DNA of 64,000 nt from Wurfbainia villosa (GCA_025175895.1 CM046006.1:61896288-61960287), one strand, 5' to 3'. Positions 8,231-18,709 are shown, counted from the stretch's first letter. The notes: generated by a model not told the origin, from the sequence alone. Numbers and translations: made by a program.

Positions 8231-11200
8231 ATATATTGCAATGAATTCTCAAGACCTTTGAAGCATCGTCCATCTTCCTCTCAAAAACTGCTGGTGCATT
8301 TTTAAGTCCGAATGGCATAGCCAACCATTCGTAAAGCCCAGATGGACATATGAATGCCGTCCATTCTATTGATGATGCATCCATTGCTACCTGATGAAAT
8401 CCAGATTTAAGGTCAAATTTTGAATAAATTTTTGAATTTCCGACCTTTTTCAGAATTGTATTGATTCCTGGTAGACTGTACTGATCCTTGTAAGTATTAT
8501 CATTGAGTGTCCGGTAGTTGAATACCATCCGCTCTTTGCCTTTTTCTTCCTTTCTTGTCACTGGGTTGACACTTGTTCCGGATTGCACTATCATAGCCAT
8601 TGTTCTGTGCCTGCTTTTGCTGGGACGAATCACTTTTAATTTCAGCAATATATCAATATGTTTCTGGAATACTGCTTTCATTGCTGGTGTAACATGGGAT
8701 AATGGCTTATCTTGAATAGTAATGTCTGGATTTATTACCTCAATTTTACACAGAATACCATTTTTCTCCCAATGCCGTAGTGGATTGTCACCAATGTATC
8801 CTTGTTCTTTTAATCTGTTTAAGAGAGGCCCATGTTTTTGTAATACAAAAGTATTTGAAGGAGTAGCCGTGAAGAGTACCTTTTCCTTGATTTCGAGATA
8901 CTCCATCTCTTCCAGTTGTAATTCCTCAATTGCTGATATAGCTACTGGGCTTGTGGAAATTGTTGTAATATTCTTATAGAAGGTCACTGTGTTTCCTTCT
9001 ATTCTTACTCCTCCTTGCATACCTCTGATAAAGTTTCCTCCAAGAACCATTTGTATTCCGTCTCCTAGCGTCATGTCAAATGAATAGGTGAATGGAATCC
9101 TGAACTTATTTTCCCCTATTCGCATTTGTCCTCCTTTAAATTTCCAGTTTGCCATTTGCTTTGAATTGACGCCGTTGATGATGACGGTAAAAGGATTCTT
9201 CTCCAGGGCTTGTACTGGTACTGATTTCTGATCAACACAACAGGTGGTTGCCCCGGTATCTAGAATAGCACTTACTTGGAATGGTGGTATTGATGGAATA
9301 TCAATTTCAACCATCATATGATAAAGTCTATTCAGTGTTCTCTTGGGATGATACTGTGCACCTGTTTGGAATAGGGATACCTCAAGGAAGTGTAGCTGCT
9401 CCTTTCCTTTCTGTAGATCCCTTAGATTAAGTTGTTGCAGTTCCCTTGCTAAATCATCACTTAGAGTTTCTTCTGACTCCTGATTCCTTCTGATTACCCT
9501 TTCTAATTCTGCTTGCAGCCTTTTGATTTCAGCCTGTAGGTAATCAATATACCCAAACAATTCAGTTATCAAATTGTTTTCTTCATACCTCCGAGGTAGG
9601 GGTGGCATAGTTGGGGTTTCTATTTTGAGATAATAGTCGGAGCATAATGTACATGTCGTCCACCTACATTCTGAGCAGTGTCTCCTTGCTCTCTGTGTTG
9701 TAATTACTCCACAAAAATTGCATTTAATGAATTGCGTACCTACTTCTTGGTTAATCTGCCATTTGTGGTCACAGCAATAATTTTCTTCTGGCATGTCAAC
9801 CTGGACTTGCCATCCTTGTGGCTCCCCAATTAGCACAAGTATTGATTCATTTGGAAGGACGCTGGTTGCAGCAGTACAATGTTGTTCTGTTGAATTTTCC
9901 CCTTCAGACATGCTGCAGATAGCATCACTACTACTTTCATCCGGGTCTACTGATACGATATCAAAATCATCTGGTAGATCCAGTTCATTGATCATGGCTA
10001 CTCTTTCTTTATTGCCAACTTTGTTGCGACATTCCCTGGCGAAATGTCCCTCTTCCCCGCATATGAAGCACTTGCATTTCTTGACCCTGGTTCGGTCATT
10101 TTGATATTTTCTTTTAATGACCCGCACATGTGATTTATGCGGTTTCCCTTTGTATGTGTTGGATTTTCTTAATCCATACTTCTTCCTTTCGCCTTGATAA
10201 TAACTTGGTATTGGTATCTGGGAACAGAATTCCAGATCCTTAAGGCTCCTCTGCAATGTTGCTTGCTTGCACATCTCAGTAAGTTCTTGATATGCATGGT
10301 GAATTCTGGGAAGTACTCCAATTGTATTTCCTCTGAATTTCTCCTGAAATCTTGACTCTAGATGTCTCCCAATTAGCGGTGGCATTTTACGGTAGAACTT
10401 GCTGGATAATTCTTCATTTATAAACATCCTGCCTGTTCTTGCAGCAAGATCTTTATAGGTATTCATGTAGTTTACCAAATCCTTGGTTCCATTGCACACG
10501 AGTCTTTCCAGGTCGAGATAAGCTTGATTCTGTTCAGCAGTTGCTCCTGAAGCAGGATCTTCAAGAGTAATAATTCTTCTTATTTGGGATAAGATATTCT
10601 GGGTTTCATCTGCTGCATTAATCAGCTTGTCATATTGCTCTGGAAACATCATTCTCCATTGAATAAACGTCTTCTTCTCTATCTCGCCCAGTAAATTTTC
10701 TACATACTGGACCTTCGTTCTTTTGTCAGGCCAGATCTTTGAGTCCACCACGTTTGTAGTTATGGACTCCCATCTAGAAATCACATCATTATAAAGACCA
10801 ATATTATTGGGAAGGACTAGCATCGCACCTGTTGCTTGCTGGGCTGATGGAAGTGTCCATTGCTCGTTAGAATAAGCCCTCCGAAATCTTCCAATTCTTG
10901 CATTCATATAATCCATGTTTCTGTATGGATTCGAAGTTGTTGGTCTTTCGTCCGCTGGTCCATATTGGGCTGGTCCCATCATTGTATCATCAGGTGGATT
11001 AAAATTTGATGTTACCGAAGATGCTAAAATTTGATTCTTCTGCACAGGATAATCCATTTCATAATCCCCTTCATTAATATGAGCCACCTGTTCATCATGG
11101 AAATTAGAATCTGCGGATAAGTAAGCATCATCATCATCATCTCCACCACCTTCTGCGAATGGATTAGTCCATTCATTATCTTGTAGAACAACAAGATGTT

Positions 11201-11426
11201 CATCATGAAGCCATTGTTGCCACATATATCTTCTAGCAGGTTGCTCATTAGTATTCTCTTCCTCCTCCTCTGTAGTTGTAGTCACTTGCTGTGGTGCTGA
11301 TCTTTCTTGGGGAACAAGAATCCCCATTAGGTTGGTCCACTCAGGAGTACCCATTTGCATTTGTCTCGAGGAAGTGGATCCAAATCCACGTGGTCCTCGT
11401 GTGGAACTCTCCAGATAAGGAACCAT
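8226..11426 (-). pseudogene. EPRV lineage B ORF3 middle: dUTPase end, coat, protease, RT (1066-codon open frame)
   Basis: A long open frame inside ORF3. Residues 10-18 hold dUTPase motif 5 (RGPRGFGST). An acidic region follows, then the coat domain (about 215-430; WPDKRTKVQYVENLLGE, FIQWRMMFPEQYDKL), a CCHC knuckle (about 451-466, CFICGEEGHFAREC), the second Cys motif (about 549-597), a coiled coil, retropepsin (ILDTGATTCC near 719) and RT up to AVFERKMD. The frame then shifts, so YIDDILVF is present in the DNA near 8226 but out of frame. The coat packages the genome, the protease cuts the polyprotein, and the RT copies pregenomic RNA. The Met at 11426 is not a real start: dUTPase and movement-protein sequence lie upstream, so type 'pseudogene' refers to the whole ORF3. 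Confidence 0.85.
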
Positions 11427-11823
11427 TGTGATCGCAGAGAGTAGATATTTTCTCTATAATTATTCGAGCTACATTTCACCGCTTGATGAATACGTCTTCA
11501 GAAGTCACGTTAAAAACCATAATTCAGACTTCTCCTCGATAATCAGAATCAATTACTCCAGCTCCTATAATAATTCCCTTTCTCCAGGCACTGCTTGAGC
11601 GGGCTGCTATGCGTCCATAATGATTTTCGGGAATAGAAAACGCCAGTCCTGTATCAAGCAAAGATCTACCCCATTGTTGTATTTTATAATTATTGCAAGT
11701 GTGTAGATCATACCCCGCAGCTCCTGCTGTTCTTCTTACTGGTGAGATTGCTGAGGGATGCATTCTCATTACTTCCATAGTTGGTTCTTCAGTGATTAAA
11801 ACTGAAAGAATTTCCCTTTCCAT
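11427..11823 (-). pseudogene. EPRV lineage B dUTPase domain of ORF3, interrupted
   Basis: Frame 11823-11524 carries dUTPase motif 1 (AAGYDLHT, about residue 36-42), the TGLAFSIPENHYGRI segment with motif 2 (ARSSSAW) and motif 3 (GAGVIDSDYRGEV). A TGA follows at 11524; the motif-4-like part (ARIIIEK) lies downstream behind a second TGA, and motif 5 is at the start of the next frame (11398). Trimeric dUTPases hydrolyse dUTP to dUMP and keep uracil out of DNA. All five motifs can be traced, so the domain was once complete. It sits between movement protein and coat, as in lineage A. Confidence 0.85.
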
Positions 11824-11839
11824 TGAACATTCTTCAACA

Positions 11840-12779
11840 TCATTTTAATTTACAGCAATTGGTCGTTGATCCATTATCGAGTATACCTTGAATTGTAACG
11901 ACGCTTCCATCCAATAATGTTCGTATCAACTCGTGGGTGCCGTAGGGTTTCTCCTTTGTAGGGCGCAGATATCCACCTCTCCAGAATTCATTAACAGTAA
12001 ATATTGTTCCTGGGAGCGCAATCACTCCTCTGCTTGCCAAATAGTCACCCACATTTTGAACATTATAATTAAAATTTGTAAAACTGGTATTTGTCAACCG
12101 ACCTATCATCATTCTAGTAATTAGTAAATTACTAGAACCTCCTTGCCAATCTTGATATCCTCTGGTTTGAATGGATATTTCTATGTGGTTGGCAAAATCT
12201 TCTAGATTCATCATTATGTCTGGAATCACATAGACCATCTGCGCTCCATTGCTTAGATCCATCTCCATAGTGGCAATAATAGACTGCCTCTCGCCATCCG
12301 GTATCTCGCAGTAATTATTAATACCATAAATCTTATGGTCTAGGCAAATAGCAATACGTAAATTGAATCATAACCACCCCATGTGGATATGATAAAACCT
12401 CGCTTCTCTTAGGGTCTCATTGACTTTGATCTCAGAATCGGAAGGTCTACCTGTCCTTCTTCAACGCAGAGAACATCTTCCTCTGAGTAGTGTTGGTAGA
12501 CTCTATGTTGGGTTGGTTGGAATCCCGTTGAATAAAGTACCTCTGCTGGTACCATATTCGCCCTCTGTGATCTGGAAATCTCCAGCTGTTCTTCCGGGTT
12601 GACTTGGCTTTCAATAGTCCTCCGGAACCTTCTTCGGGCATAATTCTTCTTTGAAGATTATATAATCTTCTTTGTCCTCGTCCCGTAATCTCTTATTTGA
12701 TCTTCTCGTGACTTGGTACCGCAGGTGGTTGATGTAACCGCCGTGGCCTTCAGGCCGTGGATGTTCTTGAGGCCATCAC
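11840..12779 (-). pseudogene. EPRV lineage B ORF3 N-terminus: movement protein, broken
   Basis: ORF3 begins at about 12779, overlapping the ORF2 stop. 12268-11840 reads well and ends in the conserved movement-protein part (NTSFTNFNYNVQNVGDYLAS, then RTLLDGSVVTIQGILDNGS). 12290-12770 is garbled relative to its near-identical twin at 4180-4680, with many small insertions, deletions and substitutions around CTG and CAG. The frame therefore breaks several times. A stop falls at about 11840, just before the dUTPase. Confidence 0.8.
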
Positions 12780-13174
12780 TTCTCTTTCTCTTTTTGCAAT
12801 ATTTCTGAGGGGTTTCTGAATATCAGGATGGAGCCCTTCTTCTTTGGGATTATTGCTTCGCTTCCCAGATTTAGGCCAGAAATCCTTTTAGTTAGGTCGT
12901 CTATGGCCCCTTCTAGCTCCTTTGGTGCTGCTGTGGATGTGCTTGCAGTTTGTTTGAGAGATCGAACTTGAATCTGAAGCTCCTGTATCTGAGTATGTAA
13001 TTCAATAATAAGAGACAGTAGGGTATTATTTTGCTTAATCAATACCCTTTGAAAATCAAAAGCAGTTTTTGATTGTGAAGGTACAGAAAATCCTTGAGAA
13101 GGTGCTTCAATGTTTTCTGTTGCCTTCAAAGCATTAATATAAGCTGGGTTTTCTCCTTGCTTATCCCAACTCAT
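12776..13174 (-). CDS. EPRV ORF2 of the near-complete B genome
   Basis: An intact 132-residue frame, identical in protein to 4681-5079. Its start overlaps the ORF1 stop in ATGA (13171-13174) and its stop overlaps the ORF3 start (12776-12779). Residues 1-30 carry the Pro-Ala-Tyr and GFSVP boxes, the middle is helical with Leu and Gln at regular steps, and the C-terminus is basic (IIPKKKGSILIF). Badnavirus ORF2 products bind nucleic acid and associate with virions. It lies in the expected place, downstream of promoter and leader in the circular viral sense, but in this linear copy the promoter lies beyond the 3' end of ORF3. Confidence 0.85.
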   Translation of the reverse strand: MSWDKQGENPAYINALKATENIEAPSQGFSVPSQSKTAFDFQRVLIKQNNTLLSLIIELHTQIQELQIQVRSLKQTASTSTAAPKELEGAIDDLTKRISGLNLGSEAIIPKKKGSILIFRNPSEILQKEKEK

Positions 13175-13587
13175 TCGCCAATTAGCTTCTTTACTTCTTG
13201 CAGAATCCTTTCCACCTCCTTAACTTCTCGCTTTAATTCTTTAGTTATGGTAACAATTTTGGGTTGGTCCGAACTTTCTGCTATTATAGCTTTTAGCTCC
13301 CTCTTTGTTACTGGTGGATTTCTTAATGATTCGTTTTCTAACAAGCTAACAGCTGTTCTGAGTTTCACTATTTCTTCTTTTAACAGTTTGTTCTCTTCTT
13401 CTATCAAATAGAAGTGTTTCAAGGAAACTTTTGAAAGTAAACAGACTTGGTTATGAATGACTTCAAGATTGTTCGCTAGACTACTAGTTGTTGGTTTAGG
13501 TTCTTTTGCAAGGTTAAGGTATTCTAGGTTCGGGTGTTGGGTTTTCTCATACCACTCTCTGATGTTTTTCTCAAATTTATCGCTCAT
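13171..13587 (-). CDS. EPRV ORF1 of the near-complete B genome
   Basis: An intact 138-residue frame beginning MSDKFEKNIREWYEKTQHPN. The N-terminal pattern of an acidic start, WYE, then LEYLNLA and KPTTSSLANNL is that of badnavirus ORF1 (the DUF1319 type, as I recall it). From about residue 60 it is a long charged coiled coil. Its function is poorly known; in badnaviruses it is virion-associated. The start codon has a weak context, which fits leaky scanning to ORF2 and ORF3. This is the only complete ORF1 in the window. Confidence 0.88.
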   Translation of the reverse strand: MSDKFEKNIREWYEKTQHPNLEYLNLAKEPKPTTSSLANNLEVIHNQVCLLSKVSLKHFYLIEEENKLLKEEIVKLRTAVSLLENESLRNPPVTKRELKAIIAESSDQPKIVTITKELKREVKEVERILQEVKKLIGE

Positions 13588-13998
13588 TTAGGTTTTGTTG
13601 AATCTGTTTTCTTACTTACAGCTTAGGAGTCCGTAAAATTTTCATGCTCACTTGACGGACTTGGCTCCTTCAGAGACTTACAAGTACTGCAATCTTTTGC
13701 AATCAATTAACGGAATCGGTCGCCTTATTGCAAGATTAAGATTAACAAACCAATGCTCTTTTCACAATATCTACTGAAAGTATGGCCAAGTTGGGTTTCA
13801 GGCTTACCGTCTTACGCACTTACTAGCCTTGTGGTCAAGCCGAACCAAGGATGCTTATCGAGTCTCCACCTTCCACCTTGTTAGGTTGCCCTTCAAGTTT
13901 ATATGTGAATTTAAGTAGAACGAGATTTCAAGAGAGTGTTTTGAGTATACCCGTACCTTCACCTAGAAAGATGGTTTCTAGCCTTGCATCATAAGAGT
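13588..13998 (-). promoter_or_regulatory. EPRV lineage B pregenomic RNA leader
   Basis: About 410 non-coding bases lie between the primer-binding site and ORF1. Badnavirus leaders here carry short upstream ORFs and a large stem-loop used for ribosome shunting. I see several short ATG-stop frames but did not fold the sequence, so the structure is not shown. Together with the 5' part ending at 6531, the leader would be about 540 bases. Confidence 0.6.
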
Positions 13999-14016
13999 AA
14001 TCTAGCTCTGATACCA
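13999..14016 (-). other. tRNA-Met primer-binding site of EPRV lineage B
   Basis: On the minus strand the sequence is TGGTATCAGAGCTAGATT, matching the initiator tRNA-Met 3' end in the first 12 bases. This is where minus-strand viral DNA synthesis starts and is the conventional zero point of badnavirus maps. It lies 20 bases from the terminal redundancy. Confidence 0.9.
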
Positions 14017-14035
14017 AAATAAGGATCGACTCTCC

Positions 14036-14074
14036 GATACGAAAGAAAAACCTGAGACGATGCTCGGAATTTTA
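14036..14074 (-). repeat. Terminal redundancy of the B genome, upstream end
   Basis: 39 bases identical to 6531-6569. At 14070-14074 the bases TTTTA are shared with lineage-A coat sequence, which begins here: a microhomology joint between the two viral lineages. Confidence 0.8.
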
Positions 14075-15689
14075 GGCTTCTTTGGAGTGAAGCCTGTTTG
14101 CACATCTCCTTAAGCTCCTGGTATGGATGATGAATTCTGGGAAGAACTCCTATAGTATTTCCTGGGTAGCACTCCTGGAACTTTTGCTCAAGATAATTTC
14201 CTATTAATGGAGGCATTTTTTTGTAAAACTTACTTGACAATTCTTCATTGATTAACATTCTGCCTATCTTTGTAGCTAGTTCTTTATATTGGTTCATGAA
14301 GGCAACCAATTCTTTCGTACTTGGATAGGCTAACCTTTCAAGATCAAGGTAGGCCTGATTATGCTCTGCTGTTGAGCCAGAAGTTGGATCTTCTAGAGTG
14401 ATTATTCTCCTTATCTGAGATAACACGTTCTGTGTTTCATCTGCTGCATTGATCAACTTGTCATATTGATCAGGAAACATCATCCTCCATTGGATGAAAG
14501 TCTTCTTCTCTGTTTCTCCCAATAAATTTTCAATATATAAAACCTTGGATCTTTTGTCAGGCCATATTTTTGAATCAATCACGTTTGTTGTAATTGACTC
14601 CCATCTGGAAATAACATTGTTATATAAACCGATATTATCAGGTAAGACTAACAGTGCACCTGCTTGTTGCTAGGCAGGAGGAGGTTGGCATAATTCATTA
14701 TTATATCCTTCCTTGAATCGTCCTACTCGTGCATGTCAGAGATCCATAGTATTGTAGGGATTCATTCGTCCAGCAGGTCTTGATGCGGGTCCATATTGTG
14801 GTGGACCCATTACTGAATCATCTGGTGGATTAAATGCTGATGTTGCTCCTGATGAAGCCAGGATATTTCTCAGCATCAAAGGATAATCCATTTCAGCTTC
14901 TTCTAGTTGTGTGAATACCATTTCTTCATCATCAGATAAAAGTTCTTCACCTTCTTCTTCTTCTTCTTCAAATGTTGTTCTGGTGGTTAAAAATGAATCA
15001 TTAGAAAAATCTGAATCAGAGTCAGATGTATACCCACCACCTTCCGCGAATGGGTTAACCCATTCATCGTTGATTGTCAGTAATGTGTCTAATCTGAGAA
15101 ATCTTCTAAATGCAATATCTCTTTCTTCTGCTGACTGGCTTCTTCTATGATTTCTTTGTTGTGGAATATTTGGAGGGCATAACTTTTTCATGAGTTCATC
15201 CCATGCTTTTGTGCCTATTTGGGTACTACTTTCCCCAAATCCTTGATGTTGTCGTGTTGTATCAGACAGTTGTTCTACTTGCTTGATAGGAATGATACTG
15301 ACCTTTTCCAGTATAAGTTGGGCCACAACTTCTCCCTGTGATAATTTCAAAATATTAGAGGTTGTATTGAAAACTAAAATATATACCTGGCCTCTGTAGT
15401 CATTATCAATTACTCCAACTCCAATTTGAATCCCCTTTTTCCAAGAGATTCCATATTTAGGAGCTATTCTTCCATAATGCCCCTCCGGAATGGCGAATGC
15501 CAATCCAGTTTCAATCAAAGCCCTGCCATTTGGATGAATTTCATAATTATAACAAATTGCAAGATCATACCCGACTGATCCTTCTATTTTTCTTGTAGGT
15601 ATCTTGGCATCAGGATTAGTTTTCAAAACTTCCAGTATTGCTTCTTCTGTTATAAGGACCGCCAAAATTTCTTGTTCTTGTCCACTCAT
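14070..15689 (-). pseudogene. EPRV lineage A ORF3 fragment: dUTPase and coat protein
   Basis: The frame 15689-14736 (317 residues) holds a complete dUTPase set: motif 1 GSVGYDLAI (37-45), motif 2 GRIAPKYGISW (73-83), motif 3 GVGVIDNDYRGQ (90-101), motif 4 GEVVAQLILEK (119-129) and motif 5 QGFGESST (149-156). An acidic, Asp/Glu-rich stretch (about 225-275) and the coat N-terminus follow. A TGA after NTMDL and a TAG near 14670 interrupt the coat; 14582-13989 then continues with WPDKRSKVLYIENLLGE to about 14070. Motif 2 has Lys-Tyr-Gly where most dUTPases have Arg-Ser-Ser, so activity is doubtful. The first residues (MSGQ) come from RNase H DNA at the joint near 15680. Confidence 0.85.
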
Positions 15690-16214
15690 CCTCTGTTCGG
15701 ATCATGTTGATTGCTTCCTCTTTTCCTTCTACCAATCTTGATAAAGAATCTGCAAAAATATTTAATTTTCCATCTATATGTTCAAAGTTAATTTTTACCC
15801 CAGTTCCCGTGATATAATCAGTGATTGCCAGCCACCTAACCCTGGATGGTTTATTCTGGGAAGTCTTGTTATGGAAACTTATTATAGCCTGGCAATCTAT
15901 CCGTAGTGTGATCTCCTCTTTATCCATATAATGGATCTTTAGAGAACTCAGTGTTTCCATAGCTGCATAAATTTCCGCATCAATGGCTGATTTTTCCGTC
16001 GGAAATTTACCGTGTGCATATGCACAAATTTTCTCGGTACTCCTTGAATCAAACTTTCTTTTCTTCCATTTGCAAATACCTCCCCAGTCGGTCATAGATC
16101 CATCAGTTTCTAGAATGATATAGGCTTCCTCTGGGACAATTTCAAGATCTGGCAATTCTTGGACTTGTGCTTTTATCTGTCGAACAATTTCCCAGTCGGA
16201 TGCTTTCATCCTTA
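15680..16214 (-). pseudogene. EPRV lineage A ORF3 fragment: RNase H
   Basis: A minus-strand frame with the RNase H start (KASDWEIVRQIKAQ, EAYIILETDGSMTDWGG with catalytic Asp, AEIYAAMETLSSLKIHYMD with catalytic Glu, LRIDCQAIISF) and NIFADSLSRLVEG. It is cut at both ends: at 15680 it joins dUTPase DNA and near 16213 it joins an inverted RT scrap. It matches 34320-34850 closely. Confidence 0.85.
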
Positions 16215-16262
16215 TAAAGAAGATTGCTGAATTCCAGGATGAGCAATTAAAAACCAAGAGTG
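16213..16262 (+). pseudogene. Inverted EPRV lineage A RT scrap, left of copia insertion
   Basis: Plus-strand sequence coding for the RT thumb end (KKIAEFQDEQLKTKS). It continues after copia element 1 at 30835. The last five bases, GAGTG, are the target duplication. Confidence 0.85.
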
Positions 16263-17200
16263 TGTTGGGATGTATACTGAAAGCCTAGCTCTTTTGTATG
16301 AACATCTTTATTTTGAAATAAGAATCACATGATCATTGTTTGCACTTTATTATATATGTGCATATTGTCTAATACATTACATTGTAGATAACATGGTGCT
16401 TGGGTGATGGCACAGAAGATCATGTTATCAGTCTCTTGTAGAGTATAAGTAGAGGCTCACAACCAAGATGGTTTTGGACAAACCATTGGCATGGTTGTAG
16501 TGTAGCTTGGTACTGTTTTGTCTTGAACATAGAGTTACACTAGTACACTTAGGTGTATTGAGTAGAACCGACATAGAGGTGATTCAATTTATTGCTGACT
16601 ACATAATTGAATCGGACCTCGGATATTATGTTGTACATGCTCTTAATCCCGATATAATAACGGGCACATGTACTTAATATTTATTTCTTTGATTTACCAG
16701 AGGATGAGATTTCTATGGATTAAATCGATATGCCCGGTAAGTTGGGAAATGATATTATTTACATGGTGTGTCGTTGATTATAGGAGGAAACCGTGTCCTA
16801 TGTATTAGGTTGATGATGTCCCCTTGAGGAGCTCATAAGGTTCATCATGTAAACCCTGCAGGTTGACTTAGTCAACATGATGATAAGGTTGAGTGGTACT
16901 ACTCGAGGAGTTAGATGTTAATTAATTGATGGTCACTAAATCAATTAATTGACGGACATTCGATATCTTAAACACGGGGAGATAAATGTACAAATAATAT
17001 ATGGAGCCCATATTGATTTATCGGGGTTGGTGAGATAGTTCGATGATGATCCTCTAGTGGAATGGAACATCATTGATGGATCAAGATTGTGTGGTTCCGA
17101 TCCATCGGGTGGCCATGACCCAACTCCACCTCATGGTCCCTATCGTAGCCTAATATAAACCTCATGAAGTCTAGATCAAATGATGGAAAACAAAACTCTA

Positions 17201-17545
17201 GAACCGACGGTTGAGATTAAATCTCTAGATCCGACGGTTAGGATTAAATCCCTAGAACCGATGGATGAGATTAAATCTCTACATCCGACGGTTGGGATTA
17301 AAATCCCTAGAACCGACGGTTGAGATTAAATCTCTAGATCCGACGGTTGGGATTAAATCCCTAGAACCGACGGTTGAGATTAAATCTCTAGATCCGAAGG
17401 TTGGAATTAAATCTCTAGAACCGACGGTGGAGATTAAATCTCTAGATTCGACGGTGGAGATTAAATATCTAGAACCGACGGATGAGATCAAATCTCGAGA
17501 TTCGACGGTTGAGATTAAAACCATAGATCCAATGGAGGAGATTAA
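17201..17545 (+). repeat. 27-bp tandem repeat in the copia 1 5' LTR
   Basis: About 13 imperfect copies of a 27-bp unit (a GATTAAATCTCTAGA core followed by a CCGACGGTTGA-like end). It lies just upstream of the TATA-like string. It happens to be open in all the way through on both strands (repeating IKSLDPTVE-like peptides), because 27 is divisible by three; this is not evidence of a gene. Confidence 0.9.
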
Positions 17546-17566
17546 ACCTAGGCCTAAACCTAACTC

Positions 17567-17575
17567 TATATATAT
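17567..17575 (+). promoter_or_regulatory. Probable LTR TATA box, copia 1
   Basis: TATATATAT directly downstream of the tandem repeat and about 1.1 kb before the LTR end. It recurs in the 3' LTR at 24241-24249. Position within the LTR fits a U3/R boundary; this is inferred from sequence alone. Confidence 0.5.
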
Positions 17576-18709
17576 GGGCTTAGGCTTGGGCGGCAAAAGC
17601 TAATGAAAAACCTAATTGAAACAAGGTGGCTTGGGCGGCAAGAAATAGGAGGCGGCTAGGGTTCATTGTCTTGGGCGGCAACAAGAAGAAGAGCTCTCTT
17701 CTTCTTCTTCCCAAGTGTGGCCGACAACCCTTTTTCCCTCTTCCTCCTTGGTTTGGCCGGTGCCCAAGCTTCTTTCTATCTTCTATGGCTTAGGTTGGAC
17801 GGCATTAGGATAGCTTCCTTTGGGCGGCAATGAAATCCTAGATGGGATAGGATTGGGGTTGGGCGGCTAGGGTTAGGGTTTTGGGATAAGGGTGGGCGGC
17901 AACAAGAAGATGAAGATCCTTTTATTCTTCCTTCTAAGTGTTGGCCGGCCACTATCCTTGTTACCTTTACCTTGGCCTGGGCTCAACCTATTCTCCTTCC
18001 CTTCATCCTTGGCCGGAAATTAGGAGAGCATAGTCTAGGGTTTGGGCAGCAACAAGGAGGAGGATTATTTTCCTTTCTTTTCTCCAAGTGTTGGCCGGCG
18101 CCCATACCCTTGATGTTTCTCTTTTGGTTGGTTTTCATACTCCATTATATCTTCCTTGGCCGGAGGCAACATCGAGTTTGTTGACTTGATGGCCGGTTCT
18201 AGAAAGGAAGATGAGTTTTGTTTTAGGATCTTCCTTTGTTCCTAGTGAAGAAGGAAAGGAAGATTGGTGATCTAAGAAGCTTCAACTTGTGGAGGATCTT
18301 CGCCCACACGAAGTGTACAAGGAGGTTAGGACATACGATAGAAGATCGTGAGGTATAAAAGTTTTACAACTTTTATTAATAATCTTTGCATGTTCTTTTG
18401 ATATGTTAGTTTATGTTCTTTATGTATGTGTTGATTATACATGTTTATATTCATATGTATTTGTATAATCATGGACCCCGATAAGAAACACAAAACCCGG
18501 CGATCCGTCCGTCGTCTCTTCCGCGGCTAACCGACTAGAAGAGTTGGTTGCTTGAACAACTAGTTTGTTCAAGCGATCGCTCGAGTCGTTAGCACGACGA
18601 CGAATTGGTTGTGCTTAGTAAACTCATCCCATCCGGATCAGTTTTCATTAGTGAAAATTTTAATCCGGGGACATGGGAGCCAATGAGCTTCCCGGCCATT
18701 CCCAACAAA

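Larger units (their letters stand above)
6531..14074 (-). mobile_element. Nearly complete endogenous pararetrovirus genome, lineage B
   Basis: On the minus strand, from 14074 down, the order is: end of the R/leader region, tRNA-Met primer site, leader, ORF1, ORF2, ORF3 (movement protein, dUTPase, coat, second Cys motif, protease, RT, RNase H), intergenic region with TATA box, transcription start region, and R again. The 39 bases at 6531-6569 recur at 14036-14074. The unit length from repeat to repeat is 7505 bp, within the usual badnavirus range. It is thus a full circle opened between the transcription start and the primer site. ORF1 and ORF2 are intact; ORF3 is broken at several places. Confidence 0.8.
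16263..18707 (+). repeat. 5' LTR of copia element 1 (2445 bp)
   Basis: It starts TGTTGGGATG and ends CCCAACA, directly before the primer site. It holds a tandem repeat (17201-17545), a TATA-like string at 17567-17575, and several GGCGGC/GGCCGG-rich segments downstream. It matches the interrupted 3' LTR with few differences, so the insertion is fairly young. Confidence 0.92.

Noticed and set aside
17201..17545. CRISPR-like direct repeats
   Set aside because: Units are contiguous without unique spacers and lie in a plant retrotransposon LTR.
17265..17603. Open frames on both strands with a repeating IKSLDPTVE-like peptide
   Set aside because: They follow from a 27-bp tandem repeat inside an LTR, divisible by three; no start context, no known domain, and the array is short in the sister family.
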